Assembly (NCBI GenBank): GCA_021186555.1 | Contig: JAJKFL010000004.1 | Location: 13,084,779-13,148,778, forward strand | Direction: 5' to 3' | DNA length: 64,000 bases | Source of the DNA: Reticulitermes speratus | Taxonomy: Eukaryota; Arthropoda; Insecta; Blattodea; Rhinotermitidae | Part shown: in pieces, positions 22,073 through 34,400 of the stretch | Layout: each line of letters starts with the position of its first letter | Numbering within the stretch: position 1 is the first letter of the stretch | The notes under the pieces: model-generated | What the model was told of the DNA's origin: nothing | Seen by the model: the letters and a program-made list of their open reading frames with translations, nothing else | Database searches by the model: none | Made by a program: the position numbers and the translations under genes

Positions 22073-23812
22073 CTACGTCCAGACGTCTACACAGCATTCT
22101 GTACGTCCAGACGTCTACACAGCATTCTGTACGTCCAGACGTCTACACAGCATTCTGTACGTCCAGACGTCTACACAGCATTCTGTACGTCCAGACGTCT
22201 ACTCAGCATTCTGTACGTCCAGACGTCTACACAGCATTCTGTACGTCCACACGTCTACACAGCATTCTGTACGTCCAGACGTCTACACAGCATTCTGTAC
22301 GTCCACACGTCTACACAGCATTCTGTACGTCCAGACGTCTACTCAGCATTCTGTACGTCCAGACGTCTACACAGCATTCTGTACGTCCAGACGTCTACAC
22401 AGCATTCTGTACGTCCACACGTCTACACAGCATTCTGTACGTCCACACGTCTACACAGCATTCTGTACGTCCACACGTCTACACAGCATTCTGTACGTCC
22501 ACACGTCTACACAGCATTCTGTACGTCCAGACGTCTACACAGCATTCTGTACGTCCAGACGTCTACACAGCATTCTGTACGTCCAGACGTCTACACAGCA
22601 TTCTGTACGTCCACACGTCTACACAGCATTCTGTACGTCCACACGTCTACACAGCATTCTGTACGTCCAGACGTCTACACAGCATTCTGTACGTCCACAC
22701 GTCTACACAGCATTCTGTACGTCCACACGTCTACACAGCATTCTGTACGTCCAGACGTCTACTCAGCATTCTGTACGTCCAGACGTCTACACAGCATTCT
22801 GTACGTCCAGACGTCTACACAGCATTCTGTACGTCCACACGTCTACACAGCATTCTGTACGTCCAGACGTCTACACAGCATTCTGTACGTCCAGACGTCT
22901 ACACAGCATTCTGTACGTCCACACGTCTACACAGCATTCTGTACGTCCAGACGTCTACACAGCATTCTGTACGTCCAGACGTCTACACAGCATTCTGTAC
23001 GTCCAGACGTCTACACAGCATTCTGTACGTCCAGACGTCTACACAGCATTCTGTACGTCCACACGTCTACACAGCATTCTGTACGTCCAGACGTCTACAC
23101 AGCATTCTGTACGTCCAGACGTCTACACAGCATTCTGTACGTCCAGACGTCTACACAGCATTCTGTACGTCCAGACGTCTACACAGCATTCTGTACGTCC
23201 AGACGTCTACACAGCATTCTGTACGTCCACACGTCTACACAGCATTCTGTACGTCCACACGTCTACACAGCATTCTGTACGTCCACACGTCTACACAGCA
23301 TTCTGTACGTCCAGACGTCTACACAGCATTCTGTACGTCCACACGTCTACACAGCATTCTGTACGTCCACACGTCTACACAGCATTCTGTACGTCCACAC
23401 GTCTACACAGCATTCTGTACGTCCAGACGTCTACACAGCATTCTGTACGTCCAGACGTCTACACAGCATTCTGTACGTCCAGACGTCTACACAGCATTCT
23501 GTACGTCCACACGTCTACACAGCATTCTGTACGTCCACACGTCTACACAGCATTCTGTACGTCCAGACGTCTACACAGCATTCTGTACGTCCACACGTCT
23601 ACACAGCATTCTGTACGTCCAGACGTCTACACAGCATTCTGTACGTCCAGACGTCTACACAGCATTCTGTACGTCCAGACGTCTACACAGCATTCTGTAC
23701 GTCCAGACGTCTACACAGCATTCTGTACGTCCAGACGTCTACACAGCATTCTGTACGTCCAGACGTCTACACAGCATTCTGTACGTCCACACGTCTACAC
23801 AGCATTCTGTTC
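22073..23812 (+). repeat. 28 bp tandem array, about 62 units
   Basis: Unit GTCCAGACGTCTACACAGCA then TTCTGTAC. Only two positions vary to any extent: CCAGACG versus CCACACG, and a rare CTACTC for CTACAC in three units. The unit has no stop in any forward frame and 28 is not a multiple of three, so three forward frames run one into the next; this is why frames over 600 codons appear. The AGACGTCT palindrome is present in units of the G type. The array lies directly between a family A SINE tail and a family C SINE fragment. Confidence 0.96.
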
Positions 23813-23945
23813 AATGGGCACCGGGGGAGGGGGTGGGGGTAAAGCGGTCTAGGTATGCAGCTGACCACAAGGATATCCAGTGCTGAGTTTAAGAATGAGT
23901 GGCGCTATACCACCACTGAGCCTACACCAATGAATGGTATGGACA
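23813..23945 (+). mobile_element. SINE-like repeat, family C, partial
   Basis: Contains CAATGGGCACCGGGGGAGGG, GGTAAAGCGGTC, TGCTGAGTTTAAGAATGAG and GGCGCTATACC, matching family C order. It abuts the last 28 bp unit. Confidence 0.6.
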
Positions 23946-24082
23946 GAAACAGTTTCAGTTTCCGTTTTCCTTTCTACACTAATTATAAAATATTGTTTTT
24001 AGTCAACAACTACAAATATGGCGACAATGCGAAACTCTGTACTTCTCCGATAAATCGATGCTTAGCTAGTATGTTGAGATCT

Positions 24083-24303
24083 GCGCTCTTCTGGGATATT
24101 ATGCAGCATCCAGTGGTAATCCTTTACCGACGTTTCGGGACAGCGAATCGGTCCCATCTTCAGGTGTAAAGAAGTCCAAGAAGAAAAGAAAGCCGGCAAG
24201 ACTTCTTCATCCTTGAAGATGGAACCGATACGTTGTACCGAAACGTCGGTAAAGGATTACCACTCGACACTACGTAATATCCCAGAAGAGAGCAGATCTC
24301 ATC
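24083..24303. repeat. Foldback repeat with hammerhead-like hairpins in both arms
   Basis: Left arm from about 24083 (CTCTTCTGGGATATTATGC ... CCTTTACCGACGTTTCGG) and right arm to about 24303 are inverse copies with scattered mismatches and a short centre at 24177-24198. Each arm has a hairpin of the form GAAGA-T-stem-GAAACGTC: minus 24129-24163 reads CTGAAGA, GGGAC/GTCCC, GAAACGTC; plus 24213-24247 reads TTGAAGA, GGAAC/GTACC, GAAACGTC. The same family is at 60530-60768. Rare in-frame peptides across it are not genes. Confidence 0.75.
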
Positions 24304-24419
24304 AACATCGCGGCGGAAGTCTGAAATCACGGATGGTCAGTACGTGCTTCACAAAAATAAAATGAAACACTAATAACAACACTAATGTGTGTGTATGTAT
24401 GTATATATACATATATATG

Positions 24420-24735
24420 TAAAGGTAAAGCAACCCCATTACAGGCCTGGACAGGCCCTTAGGGTTCCAGGAGGTTGAGGCTCCTAGATTTGAAGACAAT
24501 CGGCACATGAAGGTGGTAAGGTTGTCAGCCCTACGCACCGGCCGCCTTTACCCCCCAGGAAATAACCCTGCTACTCATTTCTGTTAGAGGCTGAGTCGAC
24601 CCCAAGGCCATAGTGCGACCGAAAGAATTATGTCAATGAAAAATTCCAATGACACCATCGGGAATCGAACCCGCAACCTTCCGGCTTGTAGGACAGTGCC
24701 TCAACCAACTGCATATGTCTCTAACATATGCGATA
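24420..24735 (-). mobile_element. SINE family D, copy with tRNA-like head
   Basis: Minus strand begins near 24735 with GCAGTTGGTTGAGGCACTG, then CCTACAAGCCGGAAGGTTG and box B GGGTTCGATTCCC. It continues through GGGGGGTAAAGGCGGCCGG and ends near 24420 with GGGTTGCTTTACC. The partner fragment is at 19548-19700. No target duplication was identified. Confidence 0.7.
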
Positions 24736-24739
24736 GCAG

Positions 24740-25655
24740 AACTGGTGATGTGTGTTCTGCTCGAAACTCTTCGCTAGGCGTTCTTTAAGGAAAAAAAAAG
24801 AGCTTTACACGTAGACGAGCTCCGCCCGCTCGTCCATCCGTCTCTGCGGCTAAGATAGTATCAGCAACTAAAGTGTTTGTGTGATTATTATGAAGTGCGG
24901 TATATGACTTTACAAGAAGTTTGTACGCCAGCATTAGGTTCATGACAATCAGCTTAGTGACAGTCATATGCTTAGTAAAGCAAATGAATTGCTGTACGTA
25001 TTGTCCACACGTCTTCATCGACTGCAGTCAGTTTCAGTACAGAACATCTCCACCTCATGACGTTAATTTAGCAAGTTGCGTGACAATATGTGCAGCAGAA
25101 GCCACACTACACTTCAGGACGTAAATTGTATTTTACTGGTATTTACCACACATTCCTTCCGATTTTAATAAAGCTTGGTCCATAAGATGTTCAGAAACGT
25201 GTATGCTGTACTTGCTTCTGAAGATGGGCGCCCTGACAGCATACTCTACCTTAGATGTAACGCATTATACACACTTTTTATCCGATTTGGATGATATTTG
25301 GTATACGATATCTGCACATGAAGCTACAAACCATTTGCGAGTTTAGTGAAAATAGGCGTAAAGAAGCCTACACTTTCCTTAAGGCTATACAAAAACGCAT
25401 TATGCTTGTATTGTAAAACCATGTGATATCTTAAAGGTAAAGAACGCCTTGATAAAGTATGTGCTACGTCACGGAACGGATCGTTTGTTGTCTCGTTTAT
25501 TTATCAATACAATGTCAGCCAAGAGTTCCATCAAGTTCCGCCATCTGTTTCTGGATTTATAATGAGATACGAGCATATACAGGTGTATAGTGATTCTACA
25601 CGCGTGCCTCGCCTAACAACATGCCTACTGATAACAAGATAGGCAAGATAGACAA
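24740..25655. other. No gene recognised
   Basis: AT-rich sequence. The part from about 25255 (TTTTTATCCGATTTGGATG, ATATTTGGTATACGATATC) has the style of an insect retrotransposon 3' region and may extend the dispersed repeat that follows. Confidence 0.4.
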
Positions 25656-25659
25656 TTTT

Positions 25660-25935
25660 CTCTACATCTTTTGTCTGAAACATTTCTCATTCTAAGAAGA
25701 ATTCAGCGAGATATTATCATAAATGTACAGAGGTGTTCATGTGAAGTACCGTTATTGTTGTTAGATTTTAATAAAAATTAGATTTTCTCGACAAGTTTAG
25801 AAAAAATACTCAAATATCAAATTTCATGAAAATTCGTCCAGTGGGAGCCGAGTTGTTCCATGCAGACGGACAGACAGACAGACATGACGAAGCTAACAGT
25901 CGCTTTTCGCAATTTTTTCGAACGCGCCTAAGATA
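25660..25935 (+). repeat. Dispersed repeat, likely retrotransposon 3' end, copy 2
   Basis: Second copy of the repeat at 20190-20490, same orientation and same block order, ending CGCAATTTTTTCGAACGCGC. The 21 bp array begins about 30 bp further on. Confidence 0.65.
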
Positions 25936-25965
25936 TGTACCACCTGATGTAACATGAAGAAACAC

Positions 25966-27378
25966 TGTACTCTGTGTACAAGCCGCTGTACTCTGTGCAC
26001 AAGCCGCTGTACTCTGTGCACAAGCCGCTGTACTCTGTGCACAAGCCGCTGTACTATGTGCACAAGCCGCTGTACTATGTGCACAAGCCGCTGTACTATG
26101 TGCACAAGCCGCTGTACTATGTGCACAAGCCGCTGTACTCTGTGCACAAGCCGCTGTACTCTGTGCACAAGCCGCTGTACTATGTGCACAAGCCGCTGTA
26201 CTCTGTGCACAAGCAGCTGTACTCTGTGCACAAGCCGCTGTACTCTGTGCACAAGCCGCTGTACTCTGTGCACAAGCCGCTGTACTATGTGCACAAGCCG
26301 CTGTACTCTGTGCACAAGCCGCTGTACTCTGTGCACAAGCCGCTGTACTCTGTGCACAAGCCGCTGTACTCTGTGTACAAGCCGCTGTAGTCTGTGCACA
26401 AGCCGCTGTACTCTGTGCACAAGCCGCTGTACTCTGTGCACAAGCCGCTGTACTCTGTGCACAAGCCGCTGTACTCTGTGCACAAGCCGCTGTACTCTGT
26501 GCACAAGCCGCTGTACTCTGTGCACAAGCCGCTGTACTCTGTGCACAAGCCGCTGTACTCTGTGCACAAGCCGCTGTACTCTGTGCACAAGCCGCTGTAC
26601 TCTGTGTACAAGCCGCTGTAGTCTGTGCACAAGCCGCTGTACTCTGTGCACAAGCCGCTGTACTCTGTGCACAAGCCGCTGTACTCTGTGCACAAGCCGC
26701 TGTAGTCTGTGCACAAGCCGTTGTACTCTGTGCACAAGCAGCTGTACTCTGTGCACAAGCCGCCGTAGTCTGTGCACAAGCCGCTGTACTCTGTGCACAA
26801 GCCGCTGTAGTCTGTGCACAAGCCGCTCTACTCTGTGCACAAGCAGCTGTACTCTGTGCACAAGCCGCTGTAGTCTGTGCACAAGCCGCTGTACTCTGTG
26901 CACAAGCCGCTGTAGTCTGTGCACAAGCCGCTGTACTCTGTGCACAAGCAGCTGTACTCTGTGCACAAGCCGCTGTACTCTGTGCACAAGCCGCTGTACT
27001 CTGTGCACAAGCCGCTGTAGTCTGTGCACAAGCCGTTGTACTCTGTGCACAAGCAGCTGTACTCTGTGCACAAGCCGCTGTAGTCTGTGCACAAGCCGCT
27101 GTACTCTGTGCACAAGCAGCTGTACTCTGTGCACAAGCCGCTGTAGTCTGTGCACAAGCCGCTGTACTCTGTGCACAAGCCGCTGTAGTCTGTGCACAAG
27201 CCGCTGTACTCTGTGCACAAGCAGCTGTACTCTGTGCACAAGCAGCTGTACTCTGTGCACAAGCCGCTGTAGTCTGTGCACAAGCCGCTGTACTCTGTGC
27301 ACAAGCCGCTGTAGTCTGTGCACAAGCCGCTGTACTCTGTGCACAAGCAGCTGTACTCTGTGCACAAGCCGCTGTACT
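25966..27378 (+). repeat. 21 bp tandem array, about 67 units
   Basis: Unit CTGTACTCTGTGCACAAGCC then G. The left half is dominated by TACTCTG and TACTATG units; the right half mixes TACTCTG, TAGTCTG and AGCAGCTG variants in a recurring order. 21 is a multiple of three and most frames lack stops, so both strands show long frames (Cys-Thr-Leu-Cys-Thr-Ser-Arg on +, Val-His-Arg-Val-Gln-Arg-Leu on -). Every unit contains the palindrome TGTGCACA. I see no sign that either strand is a gene. Confidence 0.96.
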
Positions 27379-27379
27379 T

Positions 27380-28008
27380 ATTTCATACGATTCTTACACC
27401 AAATAGAAGTCACTTATCTATGCAACATTAACAGATTGTGTTCCCTAAGAGGTAAGAAGTTACATCTCCAATATAATGTAGACAAACGCCAGCCTTTGTA
27501 GGATAAGTAACAACAATGAAGAGTGTGTGTACACGTTTAACGGATCAATTAGCTACTTTGTAATATACTTGTTTAAATGTTAGTCTACTTGACTGGCTCC
27601 TGTAATTACACATCAGCAGATAGCAAGGCAATTTCCGTTCGTGCAGACACACACCCTTATTAAACTGTTGCTGTAGGACACACTCGACTGCATCTTACAG
27701 CATGCACCAAGTGACAGCTACTACGTGTTGCCCAAGTAACAAACAGTTGTACCAACCATTCGGAGACGTTCAGTTTCTTTTCTTTACAAGCAGAAGGTTA
27801 TCTGTGACATAAAGCTCGGAACTGATCCGTTTTCTAAGACAACTCATTATTCTTAAAGTCACAAGTTTCTACGACGACACATGCTTTACTGTTACACTCC
27901 GATCCACCGCAGTTAAGTCACATGAATGTTCTGTCAGTAGCTAAATTATTTGCAACTACAGCAATATTATTAGTAACTTGACGTATTAACATTACATACA
28001 AGGAGATT
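27380..28008. other. No gene recognised
   Basis: Unique-looking AT-rich sequence; no feature seen. Confidence 0.4.
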
Positions 28009-28019
28009 AACACCTACTT

Positions 28020-28291
28020 GAAGGCCGTGCCATGGCTCAGGCGGTTAGTCTCACCGCGGAGGCCCGGGTTCGATCCCAGGTCAGTCCATGCAAGATTTGC
28101 GGTGGACAAAGTGGCACTGGGACAGGATTTTCCCCGAGTATTTTGGTTTTCCCCTGTCAATTTCATTCCACCGCTGCTCCATTACTTGGAAAAAGGAAAA
28201 AGCTAATCATCTTCATTACAGGGTTGCACAATAAGCCTCAAGGCTGCGGTGCGTCCGTAGCATCTGCTGCGGGGCCCCTCACCACAAAAAG
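28020..28291 (+). mobile_element. SINE family B, copy 2 (complete, 11 bp target duplication)
   Basis: Head GGCCGTGCCATGGCTCAGG with box A-like GGCTCAGGCGGTTAG and box B GGGTTCGATCCC. The body has GTGGACAAAGTGGCACTGGG, and the tail reads CTGCGGTGCGTCCGTAGC ... ACCACAAAAAG. AACACCTACTT is at 28009-28019 and 28292-28302. Confidence 0.92.
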
Positions 28292-28486
28292 AACACCTAC
28301 TTCCCGGAAGGCGTAAAAAACGTCCGTCCTCTATTTCTTTCATGTTACAAACTCGCAGTCTTACAGGTTTCATGTTGCTGTCTGAGTGACTATGCAGGCG
28401 AGTAAAAATATTTTAAAAAATTTACCAGCCAATTTAGTTCAGACTTTTCGGTATTGCTATGTCATTTTTCAGTACAATCCCAGATC

Positions 28487-31400
28487 TACCATACACAGTA
28501 CATGCTACTAAACCATGCTGATGATTTGCTGTGCCTACAGCTGCACACAGTAGTGTCACCACACACAGTACATGCTTCTAACACATGCTGATGACTTGCT
28601 GTGCCTACAGCTGCACACAGTAGTGTCACCACACACAGTACATGCTTCTAACACATGCTGATGACTTGCTGTGCCTACAGCTGCATACAGTAGTGTCTCC
28701 ACACACAGTACATGCTTCTAAAACATGCTGATGACTTGCTGTGCCTACAGCTGCATACAGTAGTGTCTCCACACACAGTACATGCTTCTAACCCATGCTG
28801 ATGACTTGCTGTGCCTACAGCTGCACACAGTAATGTCTCCACACACAGTACATGCTTCTAACACATGCTGATGACTTGCTGTGCCTACAGCTGCACACAG
28901 TAATGTCACCATACACAGTACATGCTTCTAACACATGCTGATGACTTGCTGTGCCTACAGCTGCACACAGTAATGTCTCCACACACAGTACATACTTCTA
29001 ACACATGCTGATGACTTGCTGTGCCTACAGCTGCACACAGTAATGTCTCCACACACAGTACATGCTTCTAACACATGCTGATGGCTTGCTGTGCCTACAG
29101 CTGCACACAGTAATGTCACCACACACAGTACATGCTTCTAACTCATGCTGATGACTTGCTGTGCCTACAGCTGCACACAGTAATGTCACCATACACAGTA
29201 CATGCTTCTAACACATGCTGATGACTTGCTGTGCCTACAGCTGCACACAGTAATGTCTCCACACACATTACATGCTTCTAACACATGCTGATGACTTGCT
29301 GTGCCTACAGCTGCACACAGTAGTGTCTCCACACACAGTACACGCTTCTAACACATGCTGATGACTTGCTGTGCCTACAGCTGCACACAGTAATGTCACC
29401 ATACACAGTACATGCTTCTAAACCATGCTGATGATTTGCTGTGCCTACAGCTGCACACAGTAGTGTCTCCATACACAGTACATGCTTCTAAACCATGCTG
29501 ATGACTTGCTGTGCCTACAGCTGCACACAGTAGTGTCTCCATACACAGTACATGCTTCTAAACCATGCTGATGACTTGCTGTGCCTACAGCTGCACACAG
29601 TAGTGTCTCCATACACAGTAGATGCTTCTAACCCATGCTGATGACTTGCTGTGCCTACAGCTGCACACAGTAGTGTCTCCATACACAGTAGATGCTTCTA
29701 ACCCATGCTGATGACTTGCTGTGCCTACAGCTGCACACAGTAATGTCTCCACACACAGTACATGCTTCTAACACATGCTGATAACTTGCTGTGCCTACAG
29801 CTGTACACAGTAGTGTCTCCACACACAGTACATGCTTCTAACCAATGCTGATGACTTGCTGTGCCTACAGCTGCACACAGTAGTGTCTCCACACACAGTA
29901 CATGCTTCTAACCAATGCTGATGACTTGCTGTGCCTACAGCTGCACACAGTAGTGTCACCACACACAGTACATGCTTCTAACCCATGCTGATGACTTGCT
30001 GTGCCTACAGCTGCACACAGTAATGTCTCCATACACAGTACATGCTTCTAAACCATGCTGATGACTTGCTGTGCCTACAGCTGCACACAGTAGTGTCTCC
30101 ACAAACCGTACATGCTTCTAACCCATGCTGATGACTTGCTGTGCCTACAGCTGCACACAGTAGTGTCTCCACACACAGTACATGCTTCTAACACATGCTG
30201 ATGACTTGCTGTGCCTACAGCTGCACACAGTAATGTCTCCACACACAGTACATGCTTCTAACACATGCTGATGACTTGCTGTGCCTACAGCTGCACACAG
30301 TAGTGTCTCCACACACAGTACATGCTTCTAACCAATGCTGATGACTTGCTGTGCCTACAGCTGCACACAGTAGTGTCACCACACACAGTACATGCTTCTA
30401 ACCCATGCTGATGACTTGCTGTGCCTACAGCTGCACACAGTAGTGTCTCCATACACAGTACATGCTTCTATACCATGCTGATGACTTGCTGTGCCTACAG
30501 CTGCACACAGTAGTGTCTCCATACACAGTAGATGCTTCTAACCCATGCTGATGACTTGCTGTGCCTACAGCTGCACACAGTAGTGTCTCCATACACAGTA
30601 GATGCTTCTAACCCATGCTGATGACTTGCTGTGCCTACAGCTGCACACAGTAATGTCTCCACACACAGTACATGCTTCTAACACATGCTGATGACTTGCT
30701 GTGCCTACAGCTGCACACAGTAGTGTCTCCACACACAGTACATGCTTCTAACCAATGCTGATGACTTGCTGTGCCTACAGCTGCACACAGTAGTGTCACC
30801 ACACACAGTACATGCTTCTAACCCATGCTGATGACTTGCTGTGCCTACAGCTGCACACAGTAGTGTCTCCACACACAGTACATGCTTCTAACCCATGCTG
30901 ATGACTTGCTGTGCCTACAGCTGCACACAGTAATGTCTCCATATACAGTACATGCTTCTAACCCATGCTGATGACTTGCTGTGCCTACAGCTGCACACAG
31001 TAGTGTCTCCACAAACAGTACATGCTTCTAACCCATGCTGATGACTTGCTGTGCCTACAGCTGCACACAGTAGTGTCTCCACACACAGTACATGCTTCTA
31101 ACACATGCTGATGCTTGCTGTGCCTACAGCTGCACACAGTATGTCACCATACAAAGTACATGCTTCTAACACATGCTGATGACTTGCTGTGCCTACAGCT
31201 GCACACAGTAATGTCTCCACACACAGTACATGCTTCTAACCACATGCTGATGACTTGCTGTGCCTACAGCTGCACACAGTAATGTCTCCACACACTGTAC
31301 ATGCTTCTAACACATGCTGATGGCTTGCTGTGCCTACAGCTGCACACAGTAATGTCACCACACACAGTACATGCTTCTAACTCATGCTGATGACTTGCTG

Positions 31401-34400
31401 TGCCTACAGCTGCACACAGTAATGTCACCATACACAGTACATGCTTCTAACACATGCTGATGACTTGCTGTGCCTACAGCTGCACACAGTAATGTCTCCA
31501 CACACAGTACATGCTTCTAAACACATGCTGATGACTTGCTGTGCCTACAGCTGCACACAGTAGTGTCTCCACACACAGTACATGCTTCTAACACATGCTG
31601 ATGACTTGCTGTGCCTACAGCTGCACACAGTAATGTCACCATACACAGTACATGCTTCTAAACCATGCTGATGATTTGCTGTGCCTACAGCTGCACACAG
31701 TATGTCTCCATACACAGTACATGCTTCTAACCATGCTGATGACTTGCTGTGCCTACAGCTGCACACAGTAGTGTCTCCACACACAGTACATGCTTCTAAC
31801 ACATGCTGATGACTTGCTGTGCCTACAGCTGCACACAGTAATGTCTCCACACACGTACATGCTTCTAACACATGCTGATGACTTGCTGTGCCTACAGCTG
31901 CACACACTAATGTCTCCACACAAGTACATGCTTCTAACCCATGCTGATGACTTGCTGTGCCTACAGCTGCACACAGAATGTCTCCATACACAGTACATGC
32001 TTCTAACCATGCTGATACTTGCTGTGCCTACAGCTGCACACAGTAAGTGTCTCCACACACAGTATATGCTTCTAAACCATGCTGATGACTTGCTGTGCCT
32101 ACAGCTGCACACAGTAGTGTCTCCACACACAGTACATGCTTCTAACACATGCTAATGACTTGCTGTGCCTACAGCTGCACACAGTGTGTCTCCACACACA
32201 GTACATGCTTCTAAACACATGCTGATGACTTGCTGTGCCTACAGCTGCACACAGTAATGTCTCCACACACAGTACATGCTTCTAACCCATGCTGATGACT
32301 TGCTGTGCCTACAGCCGCAACAATAGTGTCTCCAACACAGTACATGCTTCTAACCGATGCTGATAACTTGCTGTGCCTACAGCTGCATACAGTAGTGTCT
32401 CCACACACAGTACATGCTTCTAACCCATGCTGATGACTTACTGTGCCTACAGCTGCACACAGTAAGTGTCTCCACACACATACATGCTTCTAACCATGCT
32501 GATGACTTGCTGTGCCTACAGCTGCACACAGTAGTGTCTCCATACACAGTACATGCTTCTAACCCATGCTGATGACTTGCTGTGCCTACAGCTGCACACA
32601 GTATGTCTCCATACACAGTACATGCTTCTAACCCATGCTGATGACTTGCTGTGCCTACAGCTGCACACAGTAATGTCTCCACACACAGTACATGCTTTAA
32701 CACATGCTGATGACTTGCTGTGCCTACAGCTGCACACAGTAATGTCTCCATACACAGTACATGCTTCTAACCATGCTGATGACTTGCTGTGCCTACAGCT
32801 GCACACAGTAATGTCTCCATACACAGTACATGCTTCTAACCCATTCTGATGACTTGCTGTGCCTACAGCTGCATACAGTAATGTCTCCATACACAGTACA
32901 TGCTTTTAGCCCATGCTGATGACTTGCTGTGCCTACAGCTGCACACAGTAATGTCTCCACACACAGTACATGCTTCTAACTCATGCTGATGACTTGCTGT
33001 GCCTACAGCTGCACACAGTAATGTCACCATACACAGTACATGCTTCTAACACATGCTGATGACTTGCTGTGCCTACAGCTGCACACAGTAATGTCACCAT
33101 ACACAGTACATGCTTCTAAACCGTGCTGATGATTTGCTGTGCCTACAGCTGCACACAGTAGTGTCTCCATACACAGTACATGCTTCTAAACCATGCTGAT
33201 GACTTGCTGTGCCTACAGCTGCACACAATAGTGTCACCACACATAGTACATGCTTCTAACCCATGCTGATGACTTGCTGTGCCTACAGCTGCACACTAGT
33301 AGTGTCTCCACACACAGTACATGCTTCTAACACATGCTGATGACTTGCTGTGCCTACAGCTGCACACAGTAGTGTCTCCACACACAGTACATGCTTCTAA
33401 CACATGCTGATGACTTGCTGTGCCTACAGCTGCACACAGTAATGTCACCATACACAGTACATGCTTCTAAACCGTGCTGATGATTTGCTGTGCCTACAGC
33501 TGCACACAGTAGTGTCTCCATACACAGTACATGCTTTTAGCCCATGCTGATGACTTGCTGTGCCTACAGCTGCACACAATAGTGTACACCACACACAGTA
33601 CATGCTTCTAACCCATGCTGATGACTTGCTGTGCCTACAGCTGCACACAGTAGTGTCCTCCACACACAATACATGCTTCTAACACATGCTGATGACTTGC
33701 TGTGCCTACAGCTGCACACAGTAGTGTCTCCATACACAGTACATGCTTCTAACCCATGCTGATGACTTGCTGTGCCTACAGCTGCACACAGTAATGTCTC
33801 CATACACAGTACATGCTTCTAACCCATTCTGATGACTTGCTGTGCCTACAGCTGCATACAGTAATGTCTCCATACACAGTACATGCTTTTAGCCCATGCT
33901 GATGACTTGCTGTGCCTACAGCTGCACACAGTAATGTCTCCATACACAGTACATTCTTCTAACACATGCTGATTACTTGCTGTGCCTACAGCTGCACACA
34001 GTCCGGTCTCCACAAACAGTACATGCTTCTAACTCATGCTGATGACTTGCTGTGCCTACAGCTGCACACAGTAGTGTCTCCACACACAGTACATGCTTCC
34101 AACCCATGCTGATGACTTGCTGTGCCTACAGCTGCAGACAGTAATGTCTCCATACACAGTACATGCTTTTAGCCCATGCTGATGACTTGCTGTGCCTACA
34201 GCTGCACACAATAGCGTCACCACACATAGTACATGCTTCTAACCCATGCTGATGACTTGCTGTGCCTACAGCTGCACACAGTAGTGTCTCCACACACAAT
34301 ACATGCTTCTAACACATGCTGATGACTTGCTGTGCCTACAGCTGCATACAGTAGTGTCTCCACACACAGTACATGCTTCTAACCCATGCTGATGACTTGC

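Noticed and set aside
21935-23852. Two overlapping forward frames of 635 and 614 codons
   Set aside because: They are the same 28 bp repeat read in shifted frames; the unit simply has no stop codon. They start inside a SINE and there is no non-repetitive domain.
25893-27501. Frames of 490 codons (-) and 515 codons (+) with heptad peptides
   Set aside because: Both come from the stop-free 21 bp unit, both strands are equally open, and there is no plausible start region or conserved flank.
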